Origin: Deltaproteobacteria bacterium
GTDB taxonomy: Bacteria > Desulfobacterota_B > Binatia > UBA9968
DNA length: 42,966 bases
Direction: 5' to 3'
NCBI GenBank assembly: GCA_016193385.1
Contig: JACPSF010000107.1
Span: forward strand, 16,589 to 59,554
The notes under the pieces were generated by a model, which made no database searches, was not told the origin of the DNA, and saw only the letters and a list, made by a program, of their open reading frames with translations. Of this stretch, positions 8,290 to 15,824 are shown piece after piece (positions within the stretch are counted from its first letter, which is position 1; each line of letters starts with the position of its first letter). Both the position numbers and the translations under genes were made by a program.

Positions 8290-8662
8290 CCCCGTGACTC
8301 CCCCTTTCGGAGTTGATCCTGTTTAAGAAAAAAGGTTGAGTGTCTCTTCTGAACCGGTTTGATTTTCGATGGGCCGCAAATGGTCGTGTTACCCATGCAG
8401 AGCTTGAGAGGTACTCCCGCAGATTTGAGTGCTTTCTATAGGGGCTGGGACAAAAGAAAAAAAAGGGGCTCGGTTTGGTTGGGGGGGAGACCAGAAGCTC
8501 GTTAGGGTCAGCACGAAACCTCCTTTCCCTAAGGATCCCGGTCGGCTTTTACTGGGGTTTCAACTTCCATGACCCCTATGTATCGTCATTGAACCTCTAT
8601 TTTGGCCCAATGTCAAGGAAATTTCTTGTTCGTCGTCGGGTCTTTGGTTTTCTTGCCAGGTT
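8290..8662. other. Gene-free spacer upstream of prkA and the transposase relative
   Basis: About 370 bases with no convincing gene on either strand. A short open frame at 8475-8684 exists but has no family features, and its codons run into the repeated GGGTCGGAC words. The segment contains G-runs and A-runs near 8450-8490. It must hold the prkA promoter (minus strand), though I cannot point to clear -35/-10 boxes. Confidence 0.5.
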
Positions 8663-8750
8663 TTGGGTCGGTCCCGCTCGCTAAACCTTATAAAGGGTCG
8701 GACCTTTACTTTTCGGGGTCAGACTTTTGGCGGGATAGGGTCGGACCTTC
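8663..8750. repeat. Four GGGTCGGAC-type direct repeats before the transposase relative
   Basis: Near-identical words occur at about 8665 (GGGTCGGTC), 8695 (GGGTCGGAC), 8715 (GGGTCAGAC) and 8738 (GGGTCGGAC). The second lies in the imperfect palindrome AAAGGGTCGGACCTTT (8692-8707). Words of this type often sit upstream of IS200-like/RAYT genes, where hairpins serve as recognition sites. Here they end about 70 bases before the transposase-like start codon. Confidence 0.6.
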
Positions 8751-8818
8751 AATTTTTTTCTTGCAGTTTGTCATGAGTTGGGATATTTAGTCACTCGTTT
8801 TGTTCGGAAGTCTCTTCA

Positions 8819-9823
8819 ATGGCCAGGCCGCTTAGAATCCAATACGCAGGAGCCTTATGTCACTTAACCGTCCGCGCGTACCATCGTCAGCCGTTGTTCC
8901 GCGACGACCATGATAGACAACGCTACCTCGACCTCCTCAGCCACTACCAAGACCGGTTCGGCTGCACGATTTATGCTTACGTTCTATTAAAACGAGTGGT
9001 CCATCTCCTCCTCGAAACTCCCCAGGGGAATATAAGTAAAATGATGCAGTGCCTGGGGACGAGCTATACCCAATATTTCAACCGGCGGCACGGACGGCGA
9101 GGGACGCTTTTCGAGGGACGATACAGGAGCTATCTCATTCACAAGGAAACCCGGCTGGCCGAAATTACCCGCTATATTCATCGAGCCCATTTCGACCGAG
9201 GATTGAAAAAACGAAAGCAAAGGGACTACCCATGGAGCAGTTACCGTATCTATCTGGGTCGCAGTGATTCGGGCCTGGTCGAGGTCGAGACCGTTCTAAA
9301 CTGGTTTGGCACCGGCCTGGAGCAGCAACGGAAATATTATATGGAATTTGTTGAAAACGGGAGCCTGAGGGAAAACACTTACCCCCGTGTTATATCTCAG
9401 CAAATCGTGGGTCCCGCCAATTTTGTCGAAAAGGTCTTCGCAGAATTTCAGAATTTTCAGCTTCACGCAGAGAGCTCCTCACTCAAGAAGGCGGAGAGAA
9501 TCCTAAGGGCCGTCAGCCTGATGCTCGACCGCGATGATATTTTAGGTTTTGAGGAGAAAAGGAGAAAATCGCTGGCAAGGCATATAGCCATGTATCTTAT
9601 CAGACGCCAAACAGCGCTTCCTCTGCGTTCCATCGGAGCCATGCTTGGGGTGAAGGCTTCGGCGGTGGCTCTGGCCATCAGAGGAATTGAAAAGTTGCTT
9701 AAACAGGAGGATTCCCCCATCAAAGTGAAGGACTTTTTAAAGCTCCGTGTGCCTCTACTGCCGGAATGGTTCGGCGATCAACCTGCCGTCGGAGAGAATG
9801 CCAGTGGTTCAGCCGACTCTTGA
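8819..9823 (+). CDS. IS200-like/REP-associated (Y1) transposase relative with degenerate HUH motif and DnaA-C-like tail
   Basis: The N-terminal half matches the REP-associated tyrosine transposase group: MARPLRIQYAGALCHLTVRA, then YAYVLLKRVVHLLLE, GTLFEGRY (96-102) and RYIHRAHFDRG. The usual HVH of MPNHVHLL reads VVH here (V60-V61-H62), so one metal-binding His is missing. ARGN reads VRAY and YIHxNP reads YIHRAH. The C-terminal third (about 250-290) resembles the helix-turn-helix of DnaA domain IV (LARHIAMYLIRRQ..LPLRSIGAMLGV). The frame is intact over 334 codons. Its 3' end overlaps the broken NusG-like gene by 26 bases. It is likely catalytically impaired, either decaying or reused as a DNA-binding protein. 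Start ATG 8819. Confidence 0.85.
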   Translation: MARPLRIQYAGALCHLTVRAYHRQPLFRDDHDRQRYLDLLSHYQDRFGCTIYAYVLLKRVVHLLLETPQGNISKMMQCLGTSYTQYFNRRHGRRGTLFEGRYRSYLIHKETRLAEITRYIHRAHFDRGLKKRKQRDYPWSSYRIYLGRSDSGLVEVETVLNWFGTGLEQQRKYYMEFVENGSLRENTYPRVISQQIVGPANFVEKVFAEFQNFQLHAESSSLKKAERILRAVSLMLDRDDILGFEEKRRKSLARHIAMYLIRRQTALPLRSIGAMLGVKASAVALAIRGIEKLLKQEDSPIKVKDFLKLRVPLLPEWFGDQPAVGENASGSADS

Positions 9824-10285
9824 ACTTGAAGGGGGGCTTCGCTGGTATGCCCTCCGGACAAAGCCTAGGAAGGAGCCTGAAGTTGAAAAGAGGCTTAGCA
9901 ACTTCAGGCTTGAGGTTTTCCTACCTTGGCTGCAGTCGCGTCCCCCGGCTACCTGTTTTGCCGTCTCGATGTGTTCGTGTCAGGGAAAGCAGCCAGGTAC
10001 GCGCCCGGGGTAGTCGATTTTGTAAAGTTCGGCAATCGGATTGGTGAAGTGCGCATTGACGTGATCCAGGGGCTGCGGGAAAGATGCCCGAACGGGATAG
10101 CCCAGATTCAGCCGCGGACTTACAAAGCGGGAGAGCCCGTGATGGTTAGGGAAGGGCCTTTTTCCGGGCTGGAGGCGGTCTTCGAGCGTGAGCTCAAAAA
10201 GTCGGAGCGGGTAGCAATCCTTTTGGAAATTCTAGGCCGGCAAACCCGTCTGGTTCTCTCGAGCGAGATGATCGGCCGGCCCTGA
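9798..10285 (+). pseudogene. Frameshifted NusG/RfaH-type transcription antiterminator
   Basis: The first part (ATG 9798, frame continuing past 9925) encodes a NusG N-terminal start, LRWYALRTKPRKEPEVEKRL, followed by LEVFLPWL. The family's next motif, PGYLFCRLDVFV, then appears in another frame from about 9941 and continues to the stop at 10285. That second frame includes a KOW domain (YKAGEPVMVREGPFSGLEAVF) and the tail RVAILLEILGR. The residues that normally lie between FLPWL and PGYLF (about 15-25) are missing, so the lesion is a small deletion that also changes frame. Specialised NusG paralogues of this kind usually sit at the head of long polysaccharide operons, which is exactly the position here. 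If the sequence is right the gene is dead; an assembly error is the alternative. Confidence 0.8.
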
Positions 10286-10434
10286 GGTTGGACAGATTCG
10301 CCGATGAACAACCCGTTGGCGGATTCGTACTGACACCTTCGGTTGATACAGAGCTGCTCGGATTTTACTAAGCATCTCTGAGACATAATGGGGGTTCTTT
10401 CTCCACTAGCGAAAAAGACCCGCAGCTCGGCTAC

Positions 10435-10470
10435 CCCGGGCTATGCAGGGATGGCGGAAGCCTGCCCGGG
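10435..10470 (+). promoter_or_regulatory. Strong hairpin in the leader of the glycan operon
   Basis: CCCGG (10435-10439) pairs with CCGGG (10466-10470). After a 5-base bulge, GCAGG (10445-10449) pairs with CCTGC (10461-10465), closing an 11-base loop. No U-run follows, so it is not an ordinary intrinsic terminator. It lies between a NusG-like gene and the first sugar gene, where recognition or pausing elements for antiterminators occur. The function is inferred from position only. No riboswitch class was recognised. Confidence 0.4.
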
Positions 10471-10480
10471 AGGGGACGTT

Positions 10481-10557
10481 CGAGAATCGAGAGTTCAGAG
10501 CTTTTCGCCGTACTCTGAGAGGTGGATCTTAGCTCTGGGCTCTTAGCTTTTGACTAT
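10481..10557. repeat. Degenerate 7-base array before the first epimerase gene
   Basis: Eleven 7-base units in one phase, beginning CGAGAAT, CGAGAGT, TCAGAGC and ending TAGCTCT, GGGCTCT, TAGCTTT, TGACTAT. The array runs into the start codon of the epimerase at 10556. It is of the same kind as the arrays in the housekeeping operons at 686 and 4950. Confidence 0.6.
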
Positions 10558-11527
10558 GTCCGCAATTCTTGTCACCGGCACCGCCGGCTTCATCGGCTCG
10601 AAGGTTTCTGAACTTTTACTCGCCGAAGGTCACGAAGTCGTGGCCATCGACAATCTCAACGATGCATATGATGTCCGGCTTAAGGAGTGGCGGCTGGCTC
10701 AACTGGAAGGCAAGCCTGGGTTTAACTACCACCGTCTAGACATTTGTGACCGGGAGGGGCTACGCAAGTTGTTCCATGAAAAATTTGAAGCGGTCATTAA
10801 CCTAGCGGCTCGTGCGGGAGTTCGTCAGTCGGTGGAGAACCCCTGGGTCTATCTTGATACCAACGTGACCGGCACACTGAATCTCCTGGAGCTTTGCAGA
10901 GACTTTGGAATAAAGAAGTTCGTCCTCGCCTCCACTTCTAGCCTCTACGGGGCAAACAATCCTCTGCCCTTTCGCGAGGATGCTAGGACCGATGGTCCCC
11001 TTTCGCCTTATGCAGCTTCCAAAAAGGCAGCGGAAGTGCTTTGCCACACCTACCATTATCTTTACGGAGTTGACGTGAGCGTACCGCGGTTTTTCACCGT
11101 TTATGGACCAGCCGGACGCCCGGACATGAGTCTTTTCCGATTTGTCCAACGGATCAGCGAAGGATTACCGGTAACCGTTTACGGTGACGGCATGCAGTCA
11201 CGTGATTTTACTTATGTGGACGACATCGCGAGGGGTACATTGGCGGCCCTTAAGCCTCTCGGATACGAGATAATTAACCTGGGCTCCGATCAGCCTGTTG
11301 TCCTCCGGGATGCTATCCAATTGATAGAGCGCTTGGTTGATCGGAAGGCACGGACGGAGTTTAAGCCCCGCCATCCGGCCGATGTCCTAGCGACTTGGGC
11401 GGATATCAGCAAGGCCAAGAGCCTCTTAGGGTGGCGGCCTCAAACGAAATTGGAGCAAGGCGTTCGTCAATTAGTAGATTGGTACCGACAGAACCGAGCA
11501 TGGGCCAAGGAAATCAGCACGGACTAA
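10556..11527 (+). CDS. NAD-dependent NDP-sugar epimerase, UDP-glucuronate 4-epimerase-like
   Basis: Extended short-chain dehydrogenase/reductase acting on a nucleotide sugar. Seen: the NAD loop GTAGFIG near the N-terminus, STSSLYG with the catalytic Ser, YAASK (Tyr/Lys pair) and RFFTVYGPAGRPDMS. The last is characteristic of the UDP-glucuronate 4-epimerase/CapI branch. Length 323 residues, typical. I start at ATG 10556 (MSAILVTG) rather than the TTG two codons upstream, because MSAILVTG aligns with the family. It is the first gene of the long plus-strand locus, preceded by the heptamer array and leader hairpin. The exact substrate is uncertain. Confidence 0.85.
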   Translation: MSAILVTGTAGFIGSKVSELLLAEGHEVVAIDNLNDAYDVRLKEWRLAQLEGKPGFNYHRLDICDREGLRKLFHEKFEAVINLAARAGVRQSVENPWVYLDTNVTGTLNLLELCRDFGIKKFVLASTSSLYGANNPLPFREDARTDGPLSPYAASKKAAEVLCHTYHYLYGVDVSVPRFFTVYGPAGRPDMSLFRFVQRISEGLPVTVYGDGMQSRDFTYVDDIARGTLAALKPLGYEIINLGSDQPVVLRDAIQLIERLVDRKARTEFKPRHPADVLATWADISKAKSLLGWRPQTKLEQGVRQLVDWYRQNRAWAKEISTD

Positions 11528-11549
11528 GCTTGGCCTAACTTTTTTCAAT

Positions 11550-11629
11550 TCGTGGGTGTTTAACTCCCCGACTTTGCAGTTGTCGTTTTCCGGCTTTCTC
11601 TGTCTCCCAAAGCCAGCTTGGACCCACGA
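11550..11629 (+). repeat. Nested inverted repeats in the spacer before the first Gfo/Idh gene
   Basis: An outer 8-base pair TCGTGGGT (11550-11557) / ACCCACGA (11622-11629) encloses an inner GGCTTT (11592-11597) / AAAGCC (11609-11614). No T-run follows, so it is not a standard terminator. It fills most of the 114-base spacer, the longest gap in the front half of the locus, and could mark a processing site or internal regulatory point. Confidence 0.35.
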
Positions 11630-11641
11630 TGGTGTTGACGC

Positions 11642-12715
11642 ATGGATGATATGCGTGTCCTTTTAATCGGCTTAGGAAGCTTTGGGTGCAATCACCTGAG
11701 GGCCTGGCACGAGCTGGGCCTTGGCCGGAATCTCTACGTCGCAGAGATCGATCCGAAACGGCACTCTGAGTGTGAAATTTACAGGTTGAGCTCTGATCGC
11801 ATAACGGCTGATTATCATTATTTTCTGGACTCGGTGAATGTTGTGGACATTGTGACCCCGTCAACGAGCCACTTTGCCCTCTGTTCGGAGGCTCTGCGGG
11901 CGGGAAAAGACGTCTTTATAGAGAAACCCATGACCATGACATCGGAGGAGGCGTCGGAGCTGGCGGCCTTGGTTCGAAAGACAGGACGGGTGCTCCAGGT
12001 GGGTTACTATTATCGTTTTCATCCCATTTCACGTTCCCTCAAGACACAAATGCGGGCGCAGGGTCTGGGAGAGCTTAGGTATTTGTCCGGGAATTTTATG
12101 GGCTTTAAACGGGCCCGCACCGATGTGGGAGTCACTCACACGGACGCTATTCATTTCCTCGATCTATTCAATTGGTTTGTGGCAAGACCTCCCAACGAAG
12201 TCTATGCGGTAACACGTGATCATTTCGGACGAGGGATGGAGGACCTCTCTTTGGCAGTGCTTGAGTATCCAAACGGGATATTAGCAAAGGTAGAATCGGG
12301 TTATATTCAGCCCGGGAGATGGCGCGATAAAGTAGTGCCCGATGCCTTTACTTCCAAGGAAATCTTTGTGGCCGGCAGTCGCGCGACCGTAGAAGCAGAT
12401 TTTGAGACGGAGCAAATGGTCGTTCATAACGTGCACCAGGAATTCCGTGATGGTACATGGTGGCCGGTCTTGGGCGGGTTTCAGGTCCCCTATTTGGGGA
12501 CGGCCAGTCCCGTCCAGATGATCTGTGCTGAGTTGTCGGCGTTCCTTGAATGCGTGCGGAGACGCGGGCGGCCTGGTGCCAATGTTGTGGGAAGCGGCGT
12601 GGTTCTAGCTAAACTTATGGAGGCGATCTACGGCTCGGCTCGACAAAACGTTCCCGTCGAGCTTCGCTGGAGTCCAGACGAGATTGAGAGCTTGGAAACG
12701 GGGAGCGAGACGTGA
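11642..12715 (+). CDS. Gfo/Idh/MocA family sugar oxidoreductase (A)
   Basis: NAD(P)-dependent oxidoreductase of the glucose-fructose oxidoreductase family, expected to act on a sugar or nucleotide-sugar hydroxyl. Seen: a Rossmann start VLLIGLGSFGCNH, TPSTSHF, and the family signature EKP (FIEKPMTMT) with the conserved Lys. Then comes GYYYRFHP and a C-terminal sheet domain with THTDAIHFLDLFNWF. Length 357 residues, typical. Its closest relative in the window is the enzyme at 39989 (shared FMGF and PGxWR segments). The stop overlaps the GTG of the DAHP-synthase-like gene by 4 bases, so the two are probably translated together. Confidence 0.85.
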   Translation: MDDMRVLLIGLGSFGCNHLRAWHELGLGRNLYVAEIDPKRHSECEIYRLSSDRITADYHYFLDSVNVVDIVTPSTSHFALCSEALRAGKDVFIEKPMTMTSEEASELAALVRKTGRVLQVGYYYRFHPISRSLKTQMRAQGLGELRYLSGNFMGFKRARTDVGVTHTDAIHFLDLFNWFVARPPNEVYAVTRDHFGRGMEDLSLAVLEYPNGILAKVESGYIQPGRWRDKVVPDAFTSKEIFVAGSRATVEADFETEQMVVHNVHQEFRDGTWWPVLGGFQVPYLGTASPVQMICAELSAFLECVRRRGRPGANVVGSGVVLAKLMEAIYGSARQNVPVELRWSPDEIESLETGSET

Positions 12716-13575
12716 AGGACCTAAGCGAGAGCGATCTTAAAGAACGTATTCCCTTAGCGGCAAAAACGTCGCAGAGGCAGAAGTCCGCTGTCCGTGTAGG
12801 CGATGTAAGCATTGGCGGTGAGAAGATAGTGGTGATGGCAGGCCCTTGCGCGGTGGAAAACCTAGAGCAGGTGATCGATATAGCGCACCGTGTGAAGGCT
12901 GCCGGGGCTGCTGTTTTACGTGGAGGCGCTTATAAACCACTGACCTTCCCTTACCGAAGTGATAGTGTTTTCGAATTGCGTGAAACGGGACTTAAGTACC
13001 TTGCTGCGGCGGGGAGGGCGGCTGGGCTACCCGTAGTGACGGAGGTCATGGATCAGCGCCTCGTGGAGACGGTAGCGAAGTACGCGGATATCTTGCAGAT
13101 CGGCGCTCGAAATATGCAGAATTTTCCGCTTTTGGAGGAAGTGGCAAAAACTCGTAAGCCGGTCTTACTAAAGCGGCATTTTGGCTGCAGCCTACGCGAT
13201 TGGCTCGGCGCGGCCGAGTATTTGCTTTACGGTGGAAATTCCAACGTCGTGCTTTGCGAACGCGGGGTTGTGGCGCCGCATACGCACGAGGTGAACTCCA
13301 GATTTATCGTAGACATCCAGGCCATACCCGCAATTAGGGAGTATTCACATCTTCCGATCGTTGTGGATCCCAGTCACGCCACGTTCAAGAGAGACTATGT
13401 TGGTCCCGTGGCTCGGGCTGCTATTGCGGCCGGGGCTGATGGCATCCTTATAGATGTTCACCCCGTACCGGAAAAGGCGGCGGTGGACCCCCTGCAAGCG
13501 CTGTCCTATAGCTGTTTTGAAAGCTTGATGCGGGAGCTTCGGGGGATCGCACAGGTCCTGGGTCGTACCCTTTAG
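12712..13575 (+). CDS. DAHP-synthase-like 3-deoxy-ulosonate synthase with altered aldose-phosphate site
   Basis: Homologue of type I-beta DAHP synthase, which condenses PEP with erythrose-4-phosphate. Retained: AGPC (C46), R70, K75, K154-R155, CERG (R184) and DPSHA (H222). A metal-ligand Glu appears as Asp (D248). Changed: KPRTSPY reads KPLTFPY, losing the Arg (L77) that in characterised enzymes contacts the erythrose-4-phosphate phosphate. LLKRGMSAT reads LLKRHFGCS, and the TATRNTLD region reads HEVNSRFIVD. At 287 residues it lacks the regulatory ACT-like or mutase domains. GTG start overlaps the previous stop by 4 bases; the AroE-like gene follows 13 bases later. Catalysis with PEP looks intact. 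The aldehyde partner is probably not erythrose-4-phosphate (inference). Confidence 0.8.
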   Translation: MKDLSESDLKERIPLAAKTSQRQKSAVRVGDVSIGGEKIVVMAGPCAVENLEQVIDIAHRVKAAGAAVLRGGAYKPLTFPYRSDSVFELRETGLKYLAAAGRAAGLPVVTEVMDQRLVETVAKYADILQIGARNMQNFPLLEEVAKTRKPVLLKRHFGCSLRDWLGAAEYLLYGGNSNVVLCERGVVAPHTHEVNSRFIVDIQAIPAIREYSHLPIVVDPSHATFKRDYVGPVARAAIAAGADGILIDVHPVPEKAAVDPLQALSYSCFESLMRELRGIAQVLGRTL

Positions 13576-13588
13576 TCTCGCCGCTTCG

Positions 13589-14710
13589 ATGACCGTTACC
13601 TGCTCAGTTCAGCAGCTTCAACCCATCGTCACAAATCGACTCGATCCTGCTGCGGGCGATTGGTCCTGCCTTGCCGGGATCATTGGCGATCGGCCATCCC
13701 AGTATGCGAAGAGCCCTTCCCTATGGAATGCCGCGTTTCGCGCTGTGGGCCTCGATGCTATTTACCTGCCTTTGGATGTCGAGGCTCATAATCTAGCTGC
13801 TCTTGTGGCCGTCCTTCGTGAAAGCAGGCAGGTGGCGGGTTTTAACGTGACCGTCCCGTACAAGGTGGCGGTGATGGAACTGCTCGATGATTTGGATCCC
13901 AAAGCTCGTCAGATCGGTGCTGTCAACACCGTGGCGCGCACGAAAGACGGAAAACTGGTCGGACACAATACGGATGGCCAAGGGTTCATCGACATGCTTA
14001 CCAGAGAGTTGCCCGGGCAAGCGCAAGCCTTCCTTCCAGAACTCAACGGAATTAAAGTTTTGCTCATCGGTTCTGGGGGGGCAGCCCGGGCAGTGGCCTT
14101 CTACTTGGCTGACGCCATTGGGGCAAACGGCCACTTAACCATTGTGAGTCGGAGTCAAGAGAAGGCTCATGCATTAGCGAGCGCCGTGGACCGGATTTAT
14201 GGAAATGCTTACGGCACCCGTGAGAACGAGGTGGCATCCGTGGCACCCAAAGTCGATCTTGTCGTCAATGCATCCACCAAAGGTCAACAGGGTGTGCGAA
14301 AGGTGCCGAATCATCGGATCACGTGCCTTGAGCCTTATTCGGCCTTAAGCCCAGCCCGACCCGCGGAGTATCCTGAGGGCAGCTTTTCTAGCGAGGCCGC
14401 CTTCTATGCCACATGGTACCGCGAGTCCTTTGCGGAAATTTGCTCCAACCTTCGATTGTCCGGAGAAATAGTGATGCATGTTGCGGAGACGGCAGCGTTT
14501 GTAGACTTGATCTATGCGCCTCTAGAGTCGGTTACGTTGTGCCAGGCGAGATGGACAGGGCATCGGGTTCTGAATGGAAAGGGGATGAATATCGCTCAGG
14601 CGAGCGATGCCTTTGTAAACCGAATCATGCAGCCGTATTTAGCTACCGCAGAGGAAGAATTGGGATCTATCTACCAGCGTGTTTTTCGGACTATGGCAGA
14701 GGTGTGGTGA
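13589..14710 (+). CDS. Long shikimate-dehydrogenase-like protein (AroE family), copy 2 in the glycan locus
   Basis: Collinear with copy 1 at 2234 and the same length (373 residues), with the same N-terminal extension and the same C-terminal insertion. Catalytic Lys (K92 in NVTVPYK) and Asp (D129 in NTDG) are kept, as are the nucleotide loop GSGGAA and GMNIAQ. The substrate-carboxylate motif reads QYAKSP: the first Ser of SKS (Ser14 in E. coli AroE) is Ala40 here. It follows the DAHP-synthase-like gene by 13 bases, with no dehydroquinate synthase or dehydratase nearby. That argues against ordinary shikimate synthesis and for a reduction of a related keto compound. The role is inferred. Confidence 0.82.
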   Translation: MTVTCSVQQLQPIVTNRLDPAAGDWSCLAGIIGDRPSQYAKSPSLWNAAFRAVGLDAIYLPLDVEAHNLAALVAVLRESRQVAGFNVTVPYKVAVMELLDDLDPKARQIGAVNTVARTKDGKLVGHNTDGQGFIDMLTRELPGQAQAFLPELNGIKVLLIGSGGAARAVAFYLADAIGANGHLTIVSRSQEKAHALASAVDRIYGNAYGTRENEVASVAPKVDLVVNASTKGQQGVRKVPNHRITCLEPYSALSPARPAEYPEGSFSSEAAFYATWYRESFAEICSNLRLSGEIVMHVAETAAFVDLIYAPLESVTLCQARWTGHRVLNGKGMNIAQASDAFVNRIMQPYLATAEEELGSIYQRVFRTMAEVW

Positions 14711-14770
14711 CGGAGAGATGGTGACGGAGGGAAGGAAGCCCGTTGAGTCTTTGAGGAGTTAGAGGTTCTT

Positions 14771-15784
14771 TTGACCCTTCCAGCCCATAAGGTTCTTGTC
14801 GTTGGCGCGGGCTCCGTCGGGTCTCGGCATATACGAAACCTCTTGGCCTTGGGAGCGCAAGTCTCTGTGTATCGATACCGCCAGCATAGCAATGCCCGCC
14901 TGCGAGAGCTGGGGGAAGGGATACGGGTTTTTCAGTCCCTCGAAGAAGCTTTGTCTTCGGATGTCAAAGCCGTGGTGGTGGCTAACCGAACCGACCAGCA
15001 CGTCGCCGTAGCCCTCGCCGCTGCGGAGCGAGGTCTCCATTTATTCATCGAGAAGCCGCTCTCGCACAGCATGGAAGGGCTGGAAAGACTTTTAATGCTG
15101 GTAGGCGAACGCAATTTGGTCGTTGAAGTGGGCTGCATGATGCGGTTTCATCCCAATCTTCTCTGGATTCGGAACGCTCTTCGCGACGGGCTCATAGGTG
15201 ATGTCTACTTCGCTCGAGCCGTGGTAGGACAGTACCTGCCGGATTGGCGTCCGGGGCAGGATTACCGGCTCTCCTACAGTGCTCGGGTTGATCAGGGCGG
15301 CGGGGCCGTGCTCGACCTCGTGCACGAGCTGGATTATCTGACTTGGTGGTTTGGCGACGTGGAGGAGGTGGCTGCGCTACTCGGCCACGTCTCTAAGCTG
15401 GAAATCACTTCGGAGGACGTAGCGCAGATCTTGCTTCTCTTCCGCAGCGGGGTGATGGCCGAAGTGCACGTGGACTATGTACGGCCCACCTACCGCCGCA
15501 GCGTTGAGGTCGTCGGAAGTCGTGGTGTCCTTAGCTGGAATGATCCCGGAGGAACCGTCACGCTGGAGGGTCCTGGTGGAGAGACGGTAACGCACAGGGT
15601 GCCGGTTGATTTCGAACGTAACCAAATGTTCCTTGAGCACATGCGTTGGTTTCTGGATCGTTTGATTTCGCAAAAAGAAGCGGTTGTCCCGATCTACGAA
15701 GGGGTTCGTGCACTGCAGGTCGCCCTGGCGGCCCGTATTTCCTCTAAAAACCGGACCTTTGTTCAGCCGGCCTCTCTACAGTAA
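14771..15784 (+). CDS. Gfo/Idh/MocA family sugar oxidoreductase (B)
   Basis: NAD(P)-dependent oxidoreductase with the Rossmann motif VLVVGAGSVGSRHIRN, the signature FIEKPLSH, and GCMMRFHPNL. A C-terminal sheet domain contains GGGAVLDLVHELDYLTWWFG, where the His/Asp pair is typical of the active site. Length 337 residues. The start is TTG 14771 with AGAGG just upstream. The 60-base spacer before it has a tandem 14-base repeat built on TGGTGACGGAG. It sits between the AroE-like gene and a CMP-ulosonate synthetase homologue, so it may act on a precursor of that sugar. Confidence 0.85.
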   Translation: MTLPAHKVLVVGAGSVGSRHIRNLLALGAQVSVYRYRQHSNARLRELGEGIRVFQSLEEALSSDVKAVVVANRTDQHVAVALAAAERGLHLFIEKPLSHSMEGLERLLMLVGERNLVVEVGCMMRFHPNLLWIRNALRDGLIGDVYFARAVVGQYLPDWRPGQDYRLSYSARVDQGGGAVLDLVHELDYLTWWFGDVEEVAALLGHVSKLEITSEDVAQILLLFRSGVMAEVHVDYVRPTYRRSVEVVGSRGVLSWNDPGGTVTLEGPGGETVTHRVPVDFERNQMFLEHMRWFLDRLISQKEAVVPIYEGVRALQVALAARISSKNRTFVQPASLQ

Positions 15785-15824
15785 CGGCGGGAGATAAGCG
15801 AGCGGACGCACGGGGGTAAGCCAA

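Noticed and set aside
8475..8684. Possible small gene of 69 codons
   Set aside because: No ribosome site or family features, and the coding sequence runs into the GGGTCGGAC repeat words.
10400..10480. Cyclic-di-GMP or cobalamin riboswitch in the operon leader
   Set aside because: The GC-rich hairpin is real, but I could not match the conserved core of either class on either strand.
12712..13575. KDO-8-phosphate synthase instead of a DAHP-synthase relative
   Set aside because: KPLT rather than the KANRS-type motif, and GARNMQN plus DPSHA blocks follow the DAHP-synthase pattern.
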